DNA of 64,000 nucleotides from Perognathus longimembris pacificus. Lineage: Eukaryota; Chordata; Mammalia; Rodentia; Heteromyidae. Location: the NCBI RefSeq assembly GCF_023159225.1, contig NC_063174.1, positions 43,082,191 to 43,146,190 of the forward strand. Direction: 5' to 3'. Made by a program: the position numbers and the translations under genes. The notes beneath the pieces were generated by a model. That model had not been told where the DNA came from, made no database searches, and saw only the letters and a list, made by a program, of their open reading frames with translations. This document shows, in pieces, positions 23,370-35,460 of the stretch (position 1 is the first letter of the stretch; each line of letters opens with the position of its first letter).

Positions 23370-23587
23370 TTTTTTTTTATTTTTATTTTTTTTGCCAATC
23401 TTGGGCCTTGGACTCAGGGCCTGAGCACTGTCCCTGGCTTCTTCCCGCTCAAGGCTAGCACTCCGCCACCTGAGCCACAGCGCCGCTTCTGGCCGTTTTT
23501 TCTGTATATGTGGTGCTGGGGAATCGAACCTAGGGCTTCGTGTATCCGAGGCAGGCACTCTTGCCACTAGGCTATATCCCCAGCCCC
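23370..23587 (-). repeat. IDL-Geo SINE (-), young, with 16-bp TSD
   Basis: It has intact CpGs (cgccgcttctggccg). Perfect gatgtcattactttta flanks it at 23354-23369 and 23588-23603. Confidence 0.96.
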
Positions 23588-23712
23588 GATGTCATTACTT
23601 TTAAAATGATTCTCCATCTTCCCAGAAAAATTGGATTTTTTTTTAGCAGTGCAAGGGAAATGTCTTTTCTCCTAGGAGGACACTTCCACAGGGGTGTTTT
23701 CTTTCTTTCTTT

Positions 23713-23945
23713 GGCCAGTTCCAGGCCTTGAACTCAGGACCTAGATGCTGTCCTGTATCTCTTTTCTCATGGCTGGTGCTCTACCACTTGAGCCACAGCT
23801 CCACTTCTGGTTTTTTGGTATCAAATTATTGGTAAGAGTCTCTTGGACTTTTCTCCCCAGGGTTTCTCTGGCTTTGAACCATGATCCTCAGATCTCAGCC
23901 TCTTGACTAACTAGGGTTGCAGGCTTGAGACACTGGTGCCCAATT
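23713..23945 (-). repeat. B1-like/Geo SINE (-)
   Basis: It runs from ggccagttccaggccttgaa to gactaactagggttgcaggc and cactggtgccca. Confidence 0.82.
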
Positions 23946-25088
23946 GATTTAATTTTCCTTACATTCTTCCATGCTGTTAGCATTTGTTGCAGTAAAGGCA
24001 TACTAGTTTTATAATATGTCCACCAAGAGTGTCTAGAAATGCTACTATGCTCTACATACTATATGTGCAGTGGGTAGCTTTATTCTTATCAAATCTTCCA
24101 ATACTTATTGCACTCCGACTATTTGCAAAACAATATACCATATGAAGACTGGACTATACACTAACCATGGCTCCAAAGAACCAAATGTTAACTTGGAGAG
24201 CTAAGGTATAAATATGTGCAACACAACAGCATCTATTTCTATGAGTAACAGAACATTTGTCACCAATCCCATAGGGTCCAGATGGAAGCCAAACTTTGAA
24301 TTGGAAACAATTGACTTGTACAAGAAAAAAAATTGCAACATATTGTGTACTTTCTATACAGAGAATGTAAGTCAGGCATTGTGAATAGCTCTGGAAAATA
24401 CCTCTGCACTTTCAAGGTTTTACTTAGGCACTCTTTGCCCATCTGACAAAAAAAAAAACTGTCTGGCATATACAAACCCAATGGACACCAAAACCCTTCA
24501 TAATTTCTTAGAGTCCCCAATAGAGCAAAGCAGCTCTCCGTTTCCAGAACACTTCAAGTCATTAAGTCATACGACGGCCTTAAACTCCATGTCGTGCCTG
24601 TAGGAACTCAGAAGCCAAGCAGTAAGATCAGGAAAGGGTTAAGAGGCTGAGATGCCCAAACCAGCCCAAGCCAGCCCCATCAAACCCAAGCAAACCCAAG
24701 CCAGCCTGCTTTCTTGTTTAAAGGCAAAGAACCTATCTGGCTGTAGGATGAATGGCTGGGTAACTGCTGCAAGTTCTAACACTTAGAGCCCTCCTTGAAA
24801 GCCAAAACATTTGCTTTCAAAACCCAAGTTGGTTTCAATGGCAAAAGCTTTCCCAAAGGAAATGACTGCGTCCATCAAGCCCAAGGAACAATGTGCAGTG
24901 AGTTCACAAAAGCTGAGCTTGCAAACATTTCCCTCCTGCGGAAAAGGGGCTTTCTGTTGAAATACTGTAACTCTCAGAAGGAAGTGTCATTGTTTAAAAA
25001 TGAAGCAAAAACAACCCTGGAAAATTGCAGGTGCAGTTAAGGCAAACCTCAAAACAAAAGCCTCAGAGAACCCAAGGCTTCCTCTCAA
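23946..25088. other. Unique noncoding sequence
   Basis: No known gene. There is a short imperfect repeat of ccaagccagcc / aacccaagc units at 24660-24710. Confidence 0.5.
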
Positions 25089-25089
25089 A

Positions 25090-25335
25090 CTTATACACTG
25101 TTGGGGGCAAGGGTAAGGGGCCGGGCAGATGAATAGAGAGAGGAAGGGCGGACAAATGCGGTCAGTGTCTCCAACATACATATGGAAAATGGAGTTGGAG
25201 GGGATGGATGGGATTGGGAAAGATGAGGGAGAACAATGGAAGGGAGTGACATTGATCAAGATACATTGCGGTCATAATCTGACTTGTTGAACTGAAATCT
25301 CCTTGTACAACTACTTATATTGTTTTAAAAAGGAG
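25090..25335 (+). mobile_element. L1 3'-end fragment (+)
   Basis: It ends with gtgacattgatcaagataca, then ctgacttgttgaactgaaat and ccttgtacaactacttatat. The same order recurs at 31990-32110 and 47490-47590, marking a common L1 3' UTR. Confidence 0.7.
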
Positions 25336-25889
25336 AAAAGAAAATGATACACTGGTTTGCACTGCCCTGTTTCTACTAAAGCAGTTAGGAACAGACTCCC
25401 CACAAACAGTTTGCCTGGCCTAGTGGCTGCTTCACTGGTGTGAGAAGATCCCATAGCTCTCTTTCCGTTTATCAAAGCAGGAGGTGGGACGCCCCACCCC
25501 ACCCCAGTACAGAGGAACTAGACTGTTCCATCCCCAATGGGAAATGGAGACCCAAGGAATTCTATTCTGTCCTTCTTAAAATAACTCCCTTCCAGCTGTC
25601 CCATGTTGTGCTGCTCTTTGTGAGCGCTCTAGGCCAGCTATCCCTGTGAGTCTCCATTTCCTTCTGCAGGGGTCCAGGCCACAGAAAGCTTGCTTTCAAT
25701 AAATCTATTCATATGTTCATCAACTCAATGAAGTCTCAGGCCAGCTGAAAAGCCTCAATTGGATAGCAATCAAACCTTGCCTCCCTTTCACCACACACCT
25801 CTAAACCTAGTGTAAACCTACAGTCTATGCACATGAATCCCATTACCATTGGAAAGTATCTACTCCAACTGAGAGAAAATGGAGGAGGG

Positions 25890-26110
25890 GTGTGGCTGGG
25901 GATATGGCCTAGTGGCGAGAGAGCTTGCCTCATATACATGAGGCCCTGGGTTCGATTCCCCAGAACCACATATACAGAAAACGGCCAGAAGTGGCGCTGT
26001 GGCTCAAGTGGCAGAGTGCTAGCCTTGAGCAAAAAGGAAGCCAGGGACAGTGCTCAGGCCCTGAGTCCAAGGCCCAGGACTGGCCCAAAAAAAAGAAAGA
26101 AAGAAAGAAA
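25890..26110 (+). repeat. IDL-Geo SINE (+) with 15-bp TSD
   Basis: It is full length with an AAAG-repeat tail, flanked by perfect gaaaatggaggaggg at 25875-25889 and 26111-26125. Confidence 0.96.
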
Positions 26111-26314
26111 GAAAATGGAGGAGGGAAACTGAACAGGAAAGAAAAACCTAACACCTTTCCATCTCTCTGAGCATCTGCAGCAGGTGTCATTAACAAAGCG
26201 CACATGTTACCCACCTGACCACAGAACACTGTCTCCCCTTTCTCCTCCACCCCACGGTTGTGAGCCAGCTCAGTGGCTACAGTACAAAGTCTCTCTGGTT
26301 TTCTTTCTTTCCTT

Positions 26315-26520
26315 TTTCTGCCAGTCCTGGGTCATGAACCTAAGGCCTGCTGTCTCGTAGCCTTTTTGCTCAAAGCTAGTGCTCTGCCACTTGAGCCACA
26401 GCTCCACTTTTGGCTTTTTGGTGGTTAACAGAAGGGTGGAGACAGAAGGGTCTCGTAGACTTGCCTGTCCAGGCTGGCTTTGGATCATGGTCCTCAGCTC
26501 TCAGCCTCCTGAGTAGCTAG
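26315..26520 (-). repeat. B1-like/Geo SINE (-)
   Basis: It runs from tgccagtcctgggtcatgaa to ctctcagcctcctgagtagc. Confidence 0.85.
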
Positions 26521-27312
26521 TGGCTAGAAAGAGTCTCTTTTTTAAAGGACTTACTGCTGATGCACACGTTGAACAATCACATACACAGATGTCATGTGAA
26601 TGATGCCTAAGGCTTGCTATAGTGTTATAGTCATCCATCCTCTGATTGGAACCAGGAAGCCATGCATTTTAGGGCACTCACCTTGAAGATTTTCAGAGCA
26701 GAAAGCATATGTGCTTTAAGTCAGTGTCTCCTTCGCTACTTGATGTTGGACTAAGAACTAAGGAAACACAGTGATGTGTCCCACCAGAAGAAAGATGCCT
26801 CAGGCCTGCAGTAGGGAGCTTCTAGATCTTTCTGGAATGCTCTGATGGAACTGATATCCATGTAGCCCATACAGGGTGCTGAGCCCCAACACCAAAGGCT
26901 TCAAGACATCCCAAGAGTCACTTGCCCCAAATGTGGTGGAGAGGCGATGCTGGCAGGAGCTGAGAAATAGGTGTGAGGGCATGGCAGAGGCCAGGTGAGG
27001 CCTTAGTGCCTAAGTCTCTGTAGCCTGGGTCAGGTAGAGACCCAACCTTCAGTGCAATTTCACATCCTGCCAGTTTAACAGAGGGGATAAACCCAGGTTG
27101 ACTTATGAAATCCAAAGAAATGTCAGCCATGTCCCCAGATTTCTTTGGATGGTACTGCAAATGTCATGTAGCTCTCATACCCTTCCCTTCCACTGAGAAA
27201 TGGAGTATAATCTCTCTTAGCGGAGGCAGATTTTACTCTCTTAGGAGGAGCAGGAAGATGCATGCACCTGAAATTCTATTGCTTATAACAGGAGAAATCA
27301 AAAGGTAAGAGC
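26521..27312. other. Unique noncoding sequence
   Basis: No supported gene or repeat. Confidence 0.5.
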
Positions 27313-27313
27313 A

Positions 27314-27520
27314 TGGGATGGGAATGTGGCTTAGTGGTAGAGTGCTTGCCTAGCATGCATGCAGTCCTGAGTTCTGCTCCTCAGTACCACATAAACAGAA
27401 AAAGCCAGAAGTGGTGCTATGGCTCAAGTGATAGCGCGCTAGCCTTGAGCAAAAGAAGCTCAGGGACAGTGCCCAGGCCCAGAGTTCAAACCCCAGGACT
27501 GACAAAAAAAAATAAAAATA
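27314..27520 (+). repeat. IDL-Geo SINE (+)
   Basis: It runs from gggaatgtggcttagtggta to gttcaaaccccaggactgac with an A-rich tail. Confidence 0.9.
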
Positions 27521-27589
27521 ACAAGAACCAGGTCTCCAGCAGTGAGGCGCAGGCCAAGCTCATAGCCCACCCTGCTATATGTTAGATTT

Positions 27590-27975
27590 CAACCATTCTA
27601 GACTGGGATAAAGTACCAAAGCTGACATACACCCCACATCAGTAGAGAGACAAACTCAAGAAAACATCAACTACCTAGTCAACCAAACACAGCTAACAAC
27701 ATATTAGGAAGTTCTCAGGCGTCCAAAAGTCAGTACCAAAAATGGCTTCAGCTAGGCACCAGTGCCTCAAGCCTGTAATCCTAGCTACTCAGGAGGCTGA
27801 GAACTGAGGATCGCAGTTCAAAGCCAGCCCAAGCAAGAAAGGCTCTTATCTCCAATTAACCACTGGCAAAAGCTGAAAGTGGTGCTGTGGCTCAAGTGGT
27901 AGAGTGCCAGCCTTGAGCAAAAAAGAGCTCAGGCCTGGGACAGTGCTCAGACCCAGAGTTCAAGCCCCAGGACTG

Positions 27976-28025
<50 letters not shown>

Positions 28026-28400
28026 CTTCAAATAAGCAAAGCCCATCGCAGATATACAAGAAATATGAGAAATCAAGGAAATACAACATTCCCAGAAAAC
28101 AGTAACCACTCAACAGTAGAACAGAAAGATTATGATCTAGAGGAAACTTCATTCACACACGGAGCTAAAAAGATCTACTGATAAAAATAAGTGATGGAAA
28201 TATAGAAAACCTTGACAAAGCAAGAGAGACAAGACAAACCAAAGAATAATGGAAGAAATCATAAAGAACACAAATGAAGAGCCAAATGAATTCCAAAAAA
28301 TGGCAAAGGAGTCCAATGACAAAACAGCCACTCAGTTAAAACAGATGGAAGAAGGCACAGATAAACAAATAAAACTGGAACCTCCTTGTGCAATCTTTTA
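27590..28400 (+). mobile_element. L1 fragment (+) carrying a SINE
   Basis: A/C-rich L1-like sequence flanks the SINE at 27751-28023. About 110 bases (28154-28270) recur at 30198-30310. No intact open frame. Confidence 0.55.
27751..28023 (+). repeat. B1-like/Geo SINE (+) with (CA)n tail
   Basis: The usual element ends in gttcaagccccaggactggc and then a perfect (CA)n run in place of poly-A. The ggcttca duplication is at 27744-27750 and 28024-28030. Confidence 0.9.
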
Positions 28401-28554
28401 AAAATTCAGAATACAAAATAACTGCGAAAGAAAGGTGTTTTATGACTGAATCAGTATAAGGATGAATGTAATCCAGGCTAAACTCATTATTCTATGTTTG
28501 TTATAATACTCGTCTTTCTTCTGATTTTAGAAGAAATTACAATTAGAGCAGATT

Positions 28555-28870
28555 GTGGGGTCTAGGCACTGTGGTTGCTGGGCCTGTTTGTGGTCCTCAA
28601 GTTTGAACTCAGAGCCTTGTACTTGCAAGGCATGCACTCTACCATGTGAGCCATTCCTTGAGCCCTTTTTTGCTTTTGTCATTTCAAATGCATTTCAAAA
28701 ATGCATTTCATGCATTTTTCTCCAGGCTGTCCTGAACTACCATCTTCCGATCTAAGTTTCTTGCATAGCTGGGATGAAAGGTGAGTGGCAGGATCAGCTG
28801 GCCAAGATGAGTTCTTGCCCAGGCTGGCCTCAAACCTGTGATGACAGGTGTGAGCCATTGTGCCTAATAG
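28555..28870 (-). repeat. Old B1/ID-type dimeric SINE (-)
   Basis: tRNA-like antisense boxes (gtttgaactcagagccttg, ctaccatgtgagccattcc) are followed by a B1-like antisense half (gcccaggctggcctcaaacc, gacaggtgtgagcc). Confidence 0.5.
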
Positions 28871-28896
28871 ATTGGTTCTGGTTTCTGATAACTAGG

Positions 28897-28901
<5 letters not shown>

Positions 28902-28940
<39 letters not shown>

Positions 28941-28980
28941 TCTCCCCCTCTCTCTCCCTCTCTTTCCTCTTCTTTCCCTT
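28902..28980. repeat. (CT)n / C/T-rich tract
   Basis: Perfect CT for about 34 bases, then imperfect pyrimidine sequence. Confidence 0.93.
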
Positions 28981-29484
28981 TCTTTCCTAAGTGTTTATTC
29001 ATTATCATGAAAACCTGTTTGAGTGAGGAAATGGGAACCATATGGCCCATTTTATGAAACACCAACACAGAAACTGAGAGCAGGTGTAGCGTGGCATTGG
29101 ACCTGCTGGTCCAGCCCAGAACATAAATTTCTGCTGGAACCAACCAACAGGACAAAACCTCCGGTTCTCAGAACAAGCTAGCTCTCTGATTTTCCAAAGA
29201 GAATGGACCCATGTCCTGCCCTTATATGCAAAGATGACACCATGATCTCACACCGGCCTCCTTTCTCTACAGGTGGAGGTGGCTGGCCAGGCTCCAGCCA
29301 CCGTCTCTCACCCAGTCTGACGAGTGTCTGGGCAAGGAGGACAGGTTTTGGTAGCAGAGAAAAAGAAGTACCCAACCCTTCCAGAGTTTCATATGTGGGA
29401 CCAGTACTTCATAAGCTCGTGATTTTTGCCAAAAGATAAAGTTAGGCAAGACTTACTAGTTCAAATTTTATGAAGTCAGCCACA

Positions 29485-29870
29485 GGAAGCCATTTCAGTT
29501 TATAATAATGAAATATGTATGAGCTTTTCATCACTGTGACTCTAGAGAGAAAAAGATTGATTTGGCCTCATGGCTCCAGAGGCCTCGGTCCATGGCCACT
29601 TCGCCTTATTGTTTTGGGCCTGTGGTAGCACACTTCATCACCATGGGAGCATGTGGTAGGGAACTGTTCACATAACGGTGGCTGGAAAGCAAAGAGAGGG
29701 GGTCTTGGGGGTCCTCGTATATGCACAGCCCAGTGACCTAACTTCCTACCACTAGAACCTACCCCCTAAAGGTTCCACATCCCAATAGTACAACCGGCTG
29801 GAGACCAAGCCTGTGGCATGGGACTTTGGGGGACATTCTAAATCCAGACTCTCAGAGTGCTTTGTGGTCA
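29485..29870. repeat. Interspersed repeat of unresolved family
   Basis: The order of cctcatggctccagaggcct and a late ccactagaacctaccccct, aaggttccacatcccaa is partly echoed at 31760-31990. An old LTR or MaLR-like element is possible; the assignment is uncertain. Confidence 0.35.
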
Positions 29871-30139
29871 TGAGGAGCACAGAAGGCCTAAAACTTGGGA
29901 ATGGTCCTGGGATCACTGTTGACCATGAACATGGACTCTTAAGATGACCTCTGTGTGGTTTAGACAACTGGAAAAGACCACAGATGTGCACCATACCCCC
30001 AAAAGCTTCCCATACAGCAGTGCTCCCTGTCCTTACAAAAGTGAGTTATTTTAAGGCTTGATTGATTCTTCTGGTAGACATTTTCACGTGTGTGTATGTG
30101 TGTTCATGCACTCACGTGTGCACACATATATCCAGGCAC

Positions 30140-30498
30140 ACCAGTCCTGGGCTTGAACTGCAGAATTTTCAATGGTGTTTCATTCCTGAACATGGGGCTA
30201 AAAAAGATCTACTGATAAAAAAAACGAGTGATGGAAAGATAGAAAACCTCTACAAGACAAAGAGAGACAAGACAAACCCAAGAATAATGGAAGAAATCAT
30301 GCAGAACACATCCCTGAACACCATCCCTGAACATTTTTGCTCAAGGCTAATGCTCTACCATTTCTGGCTTTTTAGGTAGTTGATTGGAGATGGTCTCATG
30401 AACCTTCCTGCCTAGGCTGACTTCAAACTACAATCCTTAGATCTCAGCCTCCTGAGCAGCTAGGATTATAAGTGTGAACCATCGGCGCCTGACCAACA
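30140..30498 (-). repeat. B1-like/Geo SINE (-) interrupted by an L1 piece
   Basis: The antisense SINE starts at 30140 (ccagtcctgggcttgaactg) and resumes at about 30330 (tttttgctcaaggctaatgc), ending at ggcgcctgacc. The middle is L1-like sequence also found at 28154. Confidence 0.7.
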
Positions 30499-31134
30499 TT
30501 TTCACTTTTTCTTCTTTAAGATTGTCTTTACAATCGTTTCTTAGCTCTTTGACACTGAATTTTAGGAAAAGCTTATGAATTCCTTACTAGTTTGCTAATT
30601 TCTCAATATCTTATTCATTTCTACAAAATGAAATCTACCAGGATTTCTAAAGGCTTGCATTAAGTCTACAGGGCTGCGTCAACGTGGGAACCATTGACAT
30701 CTCTTTCGTTTTCTAGTCCCTGAACAGTGTCTTCATACTAGATTTAGAATTTAACTTCTTTTCAGTGATATGTCATTTTCAATCAAGAGTTTCTGCACAT
30801 ATTCTATTAGGTTTATTCCTGGATACATAATAGATAGGATGTAGTAATCACCAAACATTAAAGATAATTAATTAAATGAGATAGTGTCTGGGGAAAGTAA
30901 TTTTCAAAATTTAAAACTACACAAACTTGAGATCTTCATTCTCACCAATGTAAACACATCATTGTTGAAAGCCAGTCCCAACATTCTTAAAGCATCCTTT
31001 CCAGTAACTACTGAGGCCACACAGCCAAGACAGCCAGGAAAGTGACTTCAGAGACCAAGAAGAGACTTAATTACTGGCCTGAAATGAACTCTTGAGAATG
31101 ACTTCTCATTTGGGGGCTGAATTTCATCCAACAG
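30499..31134. other. AT-rich sequence, possibly old L1
   Basis: AT-rich with L1-like character to about 30850, then unique. No gene. Confidence 0.4.
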
Positions 31135-31149
31135 CCACTAGGGGGCCTC
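31135..31149 (+). promoter_or_regulatory. CTCF-type motif, forward
   Basis: CCACTAGGGGGCCTC matches CCASYAGRKGGCRSY at 13 of 15 positions, with a perfect 12-base core. Confidence 0.5.
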
Positions 31150-31478
31150 AGGGAGGAATTTCATCATTCAACACCCAGGAGCTCCAAGATAGCTTTCAAC
31201 CCATCAACTACTGAAATGACCACTGAAAATTCTGCAGCACCTAATCCAGCCATCAATGGCGGACTGAGGTACCTTCACAGCAACTCCCGGCTACAGAACA
31301 AACTCAGATAGGCTGCTTCCTTGGGAAGGTCCTTGAGGAGACACGGGCTTTCAGCTGCCTCTGGGTCTGAACTGGTGGCTCCCAATCCCCTCCTCTCCTT
31401 CCTTCTTTCATCTGTCTGGAGAAGAAAAATGACCAACAATGAAACCTCTGGGACATTAACATTACTTAGGCAACACAA

Positions 31479-31480
<2 letters not shown>

Positions 31481-31525
<45 letters not shown>
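31481..31525. repeat. (GA)n microsatellite
   Basis: About 22 perfect GA units. Confidence 0.96.
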
Positions 31526-31527
<2 letters not shown>

Positions 31528-31759
31528 CTGTTGTTATCCGCCCCATTCTAGTCCCTTGCATCTCACCTGGCTCAGCGTAGCAGTAACTGGAGGTGGGGCC
31601 AGCATCTGTGTTTGTCAAGTCTTCCTAATGACTTAGGGGCTGCCTGAGGACTAACTGATTCCATAGCAGCATATATTCATGGTTGTCTATTGTATTACCC
31701 GTAAGGATATGCAACTTATTCTCAACCACAGATATGCAGGCTAGCTCACTTTCTGGCAA

Positions 31760-32450
31760 TATAATAAAATGCCCCTTAATATCGACTTATAAAGAGAAAA
31801 AGGTTATTTTGGCTCACAGTTATGAAGGCTGAAGTTGATAGATTGGCTTTGTTGCTTTTGGACCTTACAGTATGAGCATACCTGCTCACCTTATGACCAG
31901 GAAACAAGTGAGAGAGAAGGGAAAGACTTCAGAGGTATTTTCCCAATGATTGAAGGACCTCCTATGAGGCCCTACCTCTTAAGGGTTTGAGAGAACCCTC
32001 ACTTAGGGAATGATGGAAGAGGTGACATAGATCAAAATGCATTCTACTTATAAACTGACATGTTGAATCTAAAACCCTTTGTACAACTGCTTAAAGACAA
32101 TTAAAAAATAAAATAGAAGGGGAAACTGGGGGAAAGCAAGGGAAGGGTGATACTGTCTACAAAGAAATGTACCCTTGGGCTGGGAATGTGGCTTAGTGGT
32201 AGAGTGCTTGACTAGCATGCATGCAGCCCTGGGTTCCATTCCTCAGTACCACATAAACAGAAAAAGCCAGAAGTGACACTGTGGCTCAAGTGGTAGGCAC
32301 TAGCCTTGAGCACAGAGAGGTTCAGGGTCAAAGCCCAGGCCTTAAGTTCAAGTCCCAGAACAGGCAAGAAAAAAAAAGAGAGAGAGAAATGTATTCTATC
32401 TGACATATATAATTGTAACCTCTCTGTATATCACCTTTATAGTAACAAAG
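31760..32450 (+). mobile_element. Repeat and L1 3' end (+) containing a SINE
   Basis: The first part echoes the unresolved repeat at 29485. From about 31990 it has L1 3' UTR order (gtgacatagatcaaaatgc, aactgacatgttgaatctaa, ttgtacaactgctt). A second L1 3' end brackets the SINE and resumes at tgtattctatctgacatata. Confidence 0.55.
32172..32384 (+). repeat. IDL-Geo SINE (+) with 9-bp TSD
   Basis: It is full length and flanked by agaaatgta at 32163-32171 and 32385-32393. It is inserted in L1 3' UTR sequence. Confidence 0.92.
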
Positions 32451-32834
32451 GAAAAGTAAAATACATAAATTGTTTCGTGGGGGGAGAGACCCCCTCTTAA
32501 AGTGAAGGGCCTCCAGACATCGTTCATGATCCGAATTTAGCCACATGCAAATCAACTTTGTCCAGTAGACATACATGTATTTAAGGGAAAGATAATCTTA
32601 TTCCAATTCACAAGTAATCAACAAGTTTTATGACCACTGGCAAATTTATTTTAGCATTACTGGTTCTATGTCTCTTTAAATTTTCCCCAAATGAATCTTA
32701 ACTACTTTCTGTTCCCTCACTAAGGAGTTAAGTAGATAAAATGTTTAAAAACAAATTCATTTTATATTTGTATGGAAACTATAGTTTTTACTCTTTTGAA
32801 AACTTTAGTATAGTGATTCTCAAAATGAAGTCCT

Positions 32835-33040
32835 AACTGGGCACTAGTGGCTCACACCTGTAATCCTAGCTACTCAGGAGACTGAGATCTAAGGATCATG
32901 GTTCAAAGTCAGCCAGAAAAGCCCATGAGACTCTTATCTCCAGTTAACCACCAGAAAACCGTAAGTGGAGCTGTGGCTCAAAGTGGTAGAGTGCTAGTCT
33001 TGAGTGGAAGAGTCCCATAACTGACAAAACAAACAAACAA
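32835..33040 (+). repeat. B1-like/Geo SINE (+), right half shortened
   Basis: It runs from actgggcactagtggctcac to gagtcccataactgacaaaa and a (caaa)n tail. Confidence 0.85.
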
Positions 33041-34045
33041 ACATGGCCTGGAACTTGATAGAAATGATGGAGCTCAGAGCTCACCCGGACTACTGAATGG
33101 GAAGTTCTGGGCAGGACCAGCCATCCATGCTGTGAGCAGCCTCAGTTTCTTCTGATGCTTACTCAAGTTAGAGCAGCCATGCTTCAGCATGCCTACCAAG
33201 CACTGCTGAGACGCCACTTCCCTCCTGACTCACTCAGCTGAGATACTGCGACCCGACCGATACCGCTGGGGATTTCTGACTCAGGTCCTGTGGCAGGCAA
33301 CCACAGGCCAGCCTCCCTGGTATTTCATCTCCAGGCTCAGTGGTCCTGTCATTCACTCCTCGTGTCCCTTCCTACCAGCAAAAGAATAAACAAGAGTCCT
33401 TTGTGAGTCCAACAGAAGCGGAGTGTCAAGACTGTTTTGAAGGGGTCATCTGGGGCTTGTTTGGACCTGTTGCTTTGACCCTGTAAATGTTAACTGCCGC
33501 CACCTCAAGCTTCACAGTTAATTTTTCCAAAGGGGCCAAGTCCCCAGAGAGAATAAACTGAGGACAGAGAAACATGATCACAGCCCAGTCCCAAGCGCTG
33601 TGCTTATTCTCCGACTCCTGCAATAATAGAGTGTTATTTCACTGAGGGCAGATGCACAATCACAAACCCATCGCGTGCCAGGTAGAGCACATATGCCACC
33701 CATTTGTCTTGCAGCCCAACTGGGCATGCTGCCCTGCTCACAGGAAGCCCTCCATGACTGCAGAACACCACGCAAGCCAGATAACCACCCTATACCAGGA
33801 GAGAAGCTTCCAGAAGCACTGCCTTCCCTACCTCAGAACAGCTGGTGGGTGAGAAGGGCATTCCGGCTACCTCCTACCCCTACTGCCTACCATTCACCCA
33901 CCCCTGCCAAACTTACTGGGGCTGAATATTCTCGTGAATACCACGGGAGTACAGAAAGGCCAGGGACAGCACACTAGGGGACAGGTACCTGGAGAAGCAG
34001 TAGAGCATAGTGATCAAAAGAGGGGTCTCCAGATTATCACAAGCC
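33041..34045. other. Unique noncoding sequence; 33410-33650 may be regulatory
   Basis: No gene was recognised. The block 33410-33650 has no repeat features and carries cacagttaatttttcc, ctgccgccacctcaag and tgcaataatagagtg, which look like constrained noncoding DNA. Confidence 0.4.
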
Positions 34046-34046
34046 A

Positions 34047-35015
34047 GGATACACACACACACACACACGTATATAAAGGCACTTGTACATCCATCTCCAT
34101 TGCTGCGCTATTCACAATAGGCAAGTTATAGAAACAGCCCAGATGCCCTATAATAGATGAGGGGCTCAAAAATAATGTGGTACCTTATACGCAATGGAAT
34201 TTTACTCAGCCATTAGAAAGAATAATATTACGTCAGTTGAAGGGAAATGGATGGACCTAGAACAAATCATGTGAAGATAAGCCAAGCTCAGAGAGGCAAA
34301 CAGTGCATGCTTTCTCCCATATGTAGAAGCTAGACTAAAATACACAGGGACATGATAAATTCTAAAGGGCTCTAGGCATTCACACACAGTGAGAGCAAAG
34401 GAGGATACTATTAGAGGAGGAACACAAAGAAGGCACAATGCCTATGTGCCTCTGATCCTATAAAATAATATCTATCCAAATGAGCTCCAGGAAATGGGAA
34501 GATGAGGGGTTTTTCCTGTTGTTGTTTTGTTTTCTTTTTGTCTTGTTTGTTCATTTATCTGTCTTTGGGAAGGTAAGAGGGCACAGAAATGGAGGGGAAA
34601 AGAGCAAACAAATGTAGCCTGGAACTCACTAGATACAATGTTCAAAATGAACTGTTTAGGCTGAGAATATGGCCTAGTGGCAAGAGTGCTTGCCTCATAT
34701 ACATGAAGCCCTGGGTTCGATTCCCCAGCACCACATAAACAAAAAAAAGCCAGAAATGGCACTGTAGATTAAGAAGTAGTGTTCTAGCCATGAGCAAAAA
34801 GAAGCCAGGGACAGTGCTCAGGCCCTGAGTCCAAGGCCCAGGACTGGCAAAAAAAAAAAAAATGAACTGAACTGTACAACTTGTGAATGGAGATGGGAGG
34901 GAAAAATTGGGAGGAAGCAAGAGAAGGCGGGACAAAAAGAAATGTATTCATTATCTGACTTTAGCAACTGAAAATCCCTCTGTACATCACCTTTATAATA
35001 ACAATATTTTTTTGA
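34047..35015 (+). mobile_element. L1 3' end (+) containing a SINE
   Basis: It has the classic L1 3' order: ctattcacaataggcaagtt, acgcaatggaattttactca, gaaatggatggacctagaac, then ctctgtacatcacctttata and an A-rich end. It is broken and 5'-truncated. Confidence 0.88.
34655..34861 (+). repeat. IDL-Geo SINE (+) inside L1
   Basis: It is full length, flanked by aatgaactg on both sides (34646-34654 and near 34861-34869), so it inserted into the L1 3' UTR. Confidence 0.9.
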
Positions 35016-35252
35016 AAAGAGAAAGGGGGCTCAGCAAGGTCTGGGTTCAAATTCTACCTTGCCTCATTTAGCAGGGCTGGGAATTTGAGTGTGTTGTTTC
35101 CTTCTCTTAACTCCTATTTTCTCCAGCAGAATGGATGACCAGGGTATCTTCCGCCAGAGGGCTGTAAAAAGTAAAGATTACACAATTATAAAGTCATTAT
35201 CATGTGCAGAGCCACTCCCCAGACAAGTTTGGGGTATGTGGCGACTGTTCAT

Positions 35253-35343
<91 letters not shown>
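35253..35343. repeat. Compound (CA)n(GA)n microsatellite
   Basis: About 19 CA units run directly into about 26 GA units. Confidence 0.97.
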
Positions 35344-35348
<5 letters not shown>

Positions 35349-35379
35349 TCCCCATATTAACTGCCTGTGCAAACCTAAG

Positions 35380-35460
35380 CAGGTCTAGGTCTTGTCACCT
35401 CTCTGAGCCTCAGCTCAATATCTATGAAATGAGATGTGGACAAGAAGATAATTAAAGGTC
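35380..35460 (+). repeat. MIR fragment
   Basis: gtcacctctctgagcctcag and tatctatgaaatgagatgtg match the MIR core order. Confidence 0.6.

Noticed and set aside
23367..23567. Recurring short proteins such as those containing ALWLKWQSA or HIYRK
   Set aside because: The same peptide recurs at many SINE copies; it is IDL-Geo sequence read through, not a gene.
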